From Paenibacillus sp. JJ-223 (GTDB lineage: Bacteria > Bacillota > Bacilli > Paenibacillales > Paenibacillaceae): DNA of 64,000 nucleotides. The stretch lies in the NCBI RefSeq assembly GCF_927798175.1, contig NZ_CAKMMP010000018.1:99511-163510 (forward strand). Direction: 5' to 3'. The first letter of the stretch is position 1. Every line of letters begins with the position of its first letter. Below, piece by piece: positions 60,661 through 64,000 of this stretch. Both the position numbers and the translations under genes were made by a program. The notes beneath the pieces were generated by a model. The model had not been told where the DNA came from. It did no database searches and worked only from the letters and a program-made list of their open reading frames with translations.

Positions 60661-60681
60661 ACCATCTTCCGATTGCTGTTA
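60661..60681 (+). repeat. Dispersed 21-base motif, copy 2
   Basis: accatcttccgattgctgtta matches 23293-23313 except for one base. It lies between the immunity-like gene and the quinone oxidoreductase gene. Confidence 0.5.
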
Positions 60682-60714
60682 AGCAACGGGAGCAAGAGTC
60701 ATTGTCTATGATCA

Positions 60715-61707
60715 TCAGTCGATCCGGATGGCGATATTACCGAACTGTTCGCCTTGGGCTATTCGTTCAAAAGCGCTGCGGGTGTTCTCCAGCGAATATG
60801 CGCGATCAATGACAGGACGAATATGATGCCGGCCGATATACTCCAGCATGTGTACATACTCTTCACGGCTGCCCATAGAGGTGCCCAGCAGGCTCACTTG
60901 CGGGAAAAAGATGGTACGGATCGGCACCTTCAGCTCATCGCCGGAGCTTGCTCCATACATGACGATTCGTCCGCCGGGGCGCAGCATTTCGAAATAACGG
61001 GAGAAGAGGCTCTGTCCGATGCTGTCCATGACGAGGTCGACGGGTCCAAGCGCATTTTCTTTCTGCCAATCTCCGTGGCTGTCAAAGGTCTGGTTCGCGC
61101 CAAGGCGCAGCGCTTCCGCACGTTTGGCTTCGCTGCGGGACGTCACCGTCACGCAGGCTCCGGCGGCCTTGGCCAGCAGCAGCGCCGAAGTGGCCACCCC
61201 GCCGCCGATGCCCGGAATGAGCACATGCTCGCCGGCAAGCAGGTTTCCGCGTGTGAACAGCGCGCGGTAGGCGGTCAACGTCGACAGCGATAATACGCCG
61301 GCTTCTTCCCAGCTAAGCATAACGGGTTTGGGCAGCGCATTGTCGGCAGGCAGCGTAATGCATTCGGCCAGCGTGCCGTGATCGGGCCCGCCCACAATGC
61401 CAGGCACGGCAGGCACATCGGCGGCGTGGTTCCAGCCCAACGTAGGGTGGATGATGACTTCGTCGCCTTTACGGAATGCATCCACGCCTTCCCCGATTTC
61501 TTCTATTATACCAGCTCCGTCCGACCCCGGAATGAGCGGTGAGTCCTGTGCGGTGCGATCGTTCATGATGAACAAGTCGCGATGGTTGATGCCCGCAGCC
61601 TTCAGACGAATTCGTACTTCTCCGTAACCAGGCGCTTTCGCAGGAGCTTCACTCGTATATTGCAGTCCTTCAAGGCCGTTTTTTCCAGTGTGATACATAG
61701 CTTTCAT
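60715..61707 (-). CDS. Medium-chain dehydrogenase, NAD(P)H:quinone oxidoreductase-like
   Basis: 330 residues. GroES-like start (VRIRLKAAGINHRDLFIMND), then PGSDGAGIIEEIGEGVDAF, and the Rossmann motif VLIPGIGGGVATSALLLAKA in place of GAAGGVG. ILPG-type NADPH site and PGGRIVMYGASSG follow. Zinc-binding Cys residues of classic alcohol dehydrogenases are absent, so this is a zinc-free MDR enzyme. GGAGGATGA precedes the ATG. Divergent from the LysR gene, which may control it. Confidence 0.87.
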   Translation of the reverse strand: MKAMYHTGKNGLEGLQYTSEAPAKAPGYGEVRIRLKAAGINHRDLFIMNDRTAQDSPLIPGSDGAGIIEEIGEGVDAFRKGDEVIIHPTLGWNHAADVPAVPGIVGGPDHGTLAECITLPADNALPKPVMLSWEEAGVLSLSTLTAYRALFTRGNLLAGEHVLIPGIGGGVATSALLLAKAAGACVTVTSRSEAKRAEALRLGANQTFDSHGDWQKENALGPVDLVMDSIGQSLFSRYFEMLRPGGRIVMYGASSGDELKVPIRTIFFPQVSLLGTSMGSREEYVHMLEYIGRHHIRPVIDRAYSLENTRSAFERIAQGEQFGNIAIRID

Positions 61708-61871
61708 GGTCGTTCATCCTCCAGTGCATGTTCATTCGTCTAGCCCGTGATTGAAACTGAGGCTCATTGTACAGCCGACTGGCTTTGGCGTAAAATGAAC
61801 AGAAACGAACGCAGATATCAAAAATGTTCATAGCAGATACCGGCGTGATTGTAGAAAGAAGGTGAACGCGC

Positions 61872-62762
61872 TTGGATGCCGGCGATTTGAACATTTTCCG
61901 GACGGTTGCCCGTGAAGGAAGCATCAGCAAGGCCGCGAAAACCTTGAACTATGTGCAATCCAATGTCACGGCGCGCATTCGGCAGCTGGAACAGCAGCTT
62001 CAGGTGCCCCTGTTTCATCGCACCAATCGGGGGATGACGCTAACGTCGGCCGGGGAAAATTTGCTGGGTTATGCGGATAAAATATTGCACCTGCTCGACG
62101 AAGCCGAAGAGGCTGCACGGGCGGGGACGACTCCAGCAGGACCGTTGCGGCTGGGTGCGATCGAGGCAGGCGCTTCCTCGTTTCTGACGCCGTTCATGGC
62201 GGAATACCAGGCGAGGTATCCGGACGTGCAGCTTTCCCTGATCACGGGCGGAACCCATGAACTGGCGCAAAAAGTCATTCGCCACGAACTCCATGGTGCC
62301 CTCGTATATGGGCCGATGGTTCATCCGGAGCTTGAGTACGTCAAGCTGTATGACGATGAACTGGTTCTGGTTGCCGGGAGGAGCATGCATGAATCGAACG
62401 GGCTGCCGGAGCTGCTGCATAAACCGATGCTTTTTTTCGAAGTAGGGTGCACGCATCGGACGCAGGCAGAGGCTTTTCTAAAGGAACATGGGGTTGAAGC
62501 GCCGAACATAACGTCTTACGGCACGCTCGATACGATTCTGAACGGAGTGTCGGCAGGCTTGGGCGTAACCCTTTTGCCGAGATGTTCCGTAATACGTGCT
62601 GAAGAACGGGGTGAACTTGTTACGGTCACATTGCCGGAACGTTATCGCAGGTTGGAAGCAGGGTTCGTCGTGTCGACGGGAGAACGCCGGGCAGGGGCGT
62701 TAGGGGCATTGGTTCGCATGTTGAGCCCAAAACAGGAGGAGAAAAGGAGCGAAGAATCATGA
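61872..62762 (+). CDS. LysR-family transcriptional regulator
   Basis: 296 residues, TTG start behind AAGGTG. HTH: DLNIFRTVAREGSISKAAKT, LNYVQSNVTARIRQLEQQLQ, LFHRTNRGMTLTSAGENLL. The ligand domain is PBP2-like (GPLRLGAIEAGASSFLTPFM, YGTLDTILNGVSAGLGVTLL). Its stop overlaps the threonine aldolase gene by 4 bases, and it diverges from the MDR gene, so both are candidate targets. Confidence 0.9.
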   Translation: MDAGDLNIFRTVAREGSISKAAKTLNYVQSNVTARIRQLEQQLQVPLFHRTNRGMTLTSAGENLLGYADKILHLLDEAEEAARAGTTPAGPLRLGAIEAGASSFLTPFMAEYQARYPDVQLSLITGGTHELAQKVIRHELHGALVYGPMVHPELEYVKLYDDELVLVAGRSMHESNGLPELLHKPMLFFEVGCTHRTQAEAFLKEHGVEAPNITSYGTLDTILNGVSAGLGVTLLPRCSVIRAEERGELVTVTLPERYRRLEAGFVVSTGERRAGALGALVRMLSPKQEEKRSEES

Positions 62763-63859
62763 GCAGTGAAACGTTGACGCTTGCGGACGCGTTCCGGCAG
62801 GCCGAATACACGGTAGGCGGAAATGGTCCGCGCAAAATCAAAGTGCTTCAGGAAGCGATATTACATCTGGATGGAGAAATGGACAGCGATCATTACGGCC
62901 GCGGCGAAACGATCGAGCAGTTTCAGCGGCAAATGGCCGAAGTGCTGGGCAAAGAAGCGGCCGTCTTCTTTCCGAGCGGCACGATGGCCCAACAGATTGC
63001 TCTCCGCATTTGGTGCGACCGCAAGGGCGTAAAACGGGTAGCGTACCATCCGCTGAGCCATTTGGAAATCCATGAAGAAGATGGATTGAAAGAATTGCAT
63101 CAAATCGAAACCGTTCTGCTTGCGGACAAGGATCGGCTGATTCGGCTGGAAGACGTAACGGGCATGAACGAGGAGATTTCCTGTCTCCTGCTGGAGCTTC
63201 CCCAACGCGAGATCGGCGGGCAGCTTCCGCCATTTGAGGAATTGGAGGCGATCTCGGCGTACTGCCGGGAGCGCGGAATCAAGCTGCATCTGGACGGTGC
63301 GCGCTTGTTCGAGATCACGCCATACTATCAAAAGACGCCGGCCGAGATTTGCAGTCTATTTGATACGGTATATGTGTCTTTTTATAAAGGGATCGGAGGA
63401 ATCGCAGGAGCGATTCTGGCCGGGGAAGCTGACGTGATGCAGGAATCCAAAGTATGGAAAAGGCGTCATGGCGGGGATTTGATCGGCCTGTATCCGTACA
63501 TCTTAAGCTCGCAATATTACTACAACAAACGTATTGGCAAAATGGGGCTCTATTACGAGCAGGCCAAAGAACTCGCCGCCCTGTTGAACGAATGCCATGG
63601 CATCCGCACGCTGCCTGAGGTACCTGTATCGAACATGTTCCACGTGCATTTTGCATATCCCCCCGCCGAGGTCGAACCTGTTCTGGCCGAAATGTACCAG
63701 CGATTCGGGATCGGCATGACGCCGTATTTGAATAGGACGGACAGCGGATGTGTTTTCGAATGTTCGATCGGGGACCAGTACGAGACGGTTCCGCAGGACA
63801 CCTTGCGTGCGGCGTTGAAATGGCTGGATGCGGAGCTGGAATTAAAACACACGATCTGA
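62759..63859 (+). CDS. Threonine aldolase-like PLP enzyme (beta-eliminating lyase family)
   Basis: 366 residues, fold type I. K210 in YVSFYKGIGGIAGAI binds PLP; KLHLDGARLFEI carries the Asp/Arg of the cofactor site, and SDHYGRGETIEQFQ with AAVFFPSGTMAQQIAL is the N-terminal signature. It cleaves L-threonine or allo-threonine to glycine and acetaldehyde, or a related beta-hydroxy amino acid. ATGA overlap with the LysR gene makes them an operon. A terminator follows. Confidence 0.87.
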   Translation: MSSETLTLADAFRQAEYTVGGNGPRKIKVLQEAILHLDGEMDSDHYGRGETIEQFQRQMAEVLGKEAAVFFPSGTMAQQIALRIWCDRKGVKRVAYHPLSHLEIHEEDGLKELHQIETVLLADKDRLIRLEDVTGMNEEISCLLLELPQREIGGQLPPFEELEAISAYCRERGIKLHLDGARLFEITPYYQKTPAEICSLFDTVYVSFYKGIGGIAGAILAGEADVMQESKVWKRRHGGDLIGLYPYILSSQYYYNKRIGKMGLYYEQAKELAALLNECHGIRTLPEVPVSNMFHVHFAYPPAEVEPVLAEMYQRFGIGMTPYLNRTDSGCVFECSIGDQYETVPQDTLRAALKWLDAELELKHTI

Positions 63860-63865
63860 TCGAAG

Positions 63866-63895
63866 AACCTATCCGTGTAACGGGTAGGTTTTTTT
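63866..63895 (+). terminator. Intrinsic terminator after the threonine aldolase gene
   Basis: aaccta..ccgt and acgg..taggtt form the stem, followed by six to seven T. Confidence 0.75.
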
Positions 63896-63898
63896 ACA

Positions 63899-64000
63899 TT
63901 GGGCGTGCCCAGCTAAGCACGCATCTTCTAGCCGGTGAAAGTCCGGTCGCAGGAGGGGCCAAGCCCCTGCGTAGCTAGGATACTTGCGTATAGCGAAATC
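63899..64000 (+). mobile_element. Group II intron, 5' part (continues beyond the window)
   Basis: About 9 bases after the terminator T-run a compact structured segment begins: GTGCCCAGC near 63905, then GCCGGTGAAAGTCCGGTC, then GCAGG-AGGGGC-caa-GCCCC-TGC and GTAGCTAGG. The order GTGC start, xxGGTGAAAGTCCxx hairpin and the following GC stem is typical of domain I of bacterial group II introns. The exact 5' boundary is uncertain and the reverse transcriptase would lie beyond the window. The site after a terminator suits class C introns. Confidence 0.6.

Overview
The window reads as a piece of chromosome from a spore-former of the Paenibacillus type (Bacillota, moderate G+C). The signs are AGGAGG-type ribosome sites with frequent TTG and GTG starts, CcpA-like cre boxes, a dgk-dck pair very close to that of Bacillus, two TPP riboswitches, many intrinsic terminators, and a large stock of secreted or phosphorolytic carbohydrate enzymes. 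I saw no rRNA, tRNA, CRISPR array or prophage.

Layout. 1-4 kb: a truncated AraC-type regulator diverges from a GH105-GH112 operon that looks built for rhamnogalacturonan fragments (unsaturated uronyl hydrolase plus galactosyl phosphorylase). 4-9 kb: SMI1/KNR4 protein, a small secreted protein, an amino-acid permease with an upstream mini-ORF, and a stress-type SDR. 9-11.5 kb: a GH94 phosphorylase behind a promoter overlapped by a cre box. 11.7-19.7 kb: two coiled-coil proteins, GNAT, YgjP-like metallopeptidase, DUF1801 protein, isochorismatase-like hydrolase, a GT-C membrane protein overlapping a Gly/Met-rich lipoprotein, and an APH-family kinase. 19.9-23.2 kb: an operon of sigma factor, membrane protein, ABC ATPase and ABC permease. 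23.6-25.9 kb: a more A+T-rich patch with a lipoprotein, a copper-amine-oxidase-N domain protein and a CBS protein. 26-33 kb: class B PBP, zinc-ribbon/FxLYD protein, trypsin-like protease, and a TetR-MFS efflux pair. 33.2-36.8 kb: a small basic protein, a tandem-domain lipoprotein, dgk-dck and a small membrane protein. 36.8-37.7 kb is gene-poor and holds a decayed ilvN/ilvH fragment, a 12-bp minisatellite and a dispersed repeat. 37.7-47 kb: MerR/TipAS regulator, thiM-thiD-thiE under a TPP riboswitch, radical SAM protein, PL3 pectate lyase, and ykoEDC under a second TPP riboswitch. 47-54 kb: PQQ-propeller protein, metNIQ with a short MetN, and narK behind a strong promoter that carries an operator-like palindrome and a leader terminator. 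54-60 kb: secreted GH3 and GH30 enzymes and a formate/nitrite channel. 60-64 kb: a small protein, a colicin-immunity homolog, a quinone oxidoreductase, a LysR-threonine aldolase pair, and at the right edge the 5' part of a group II intron just after a terminator.

How they work together. Pectin use links the PL3 lyase, GH105 and GH112. Thiamine salvage (thiMDE) and uptake (ykoEDC) share TPP control. Nitrate/nitrite transport is split between narK and the FNT channel. No single large new system stands out. The more unusual signals are an eight-copy intergenic repeat family in three loci, the narK leader, the MetN that lacks its sensor domain, the ilvN relic, several well-positioned mini-ORFs, and the paired coiled-coil proteins.
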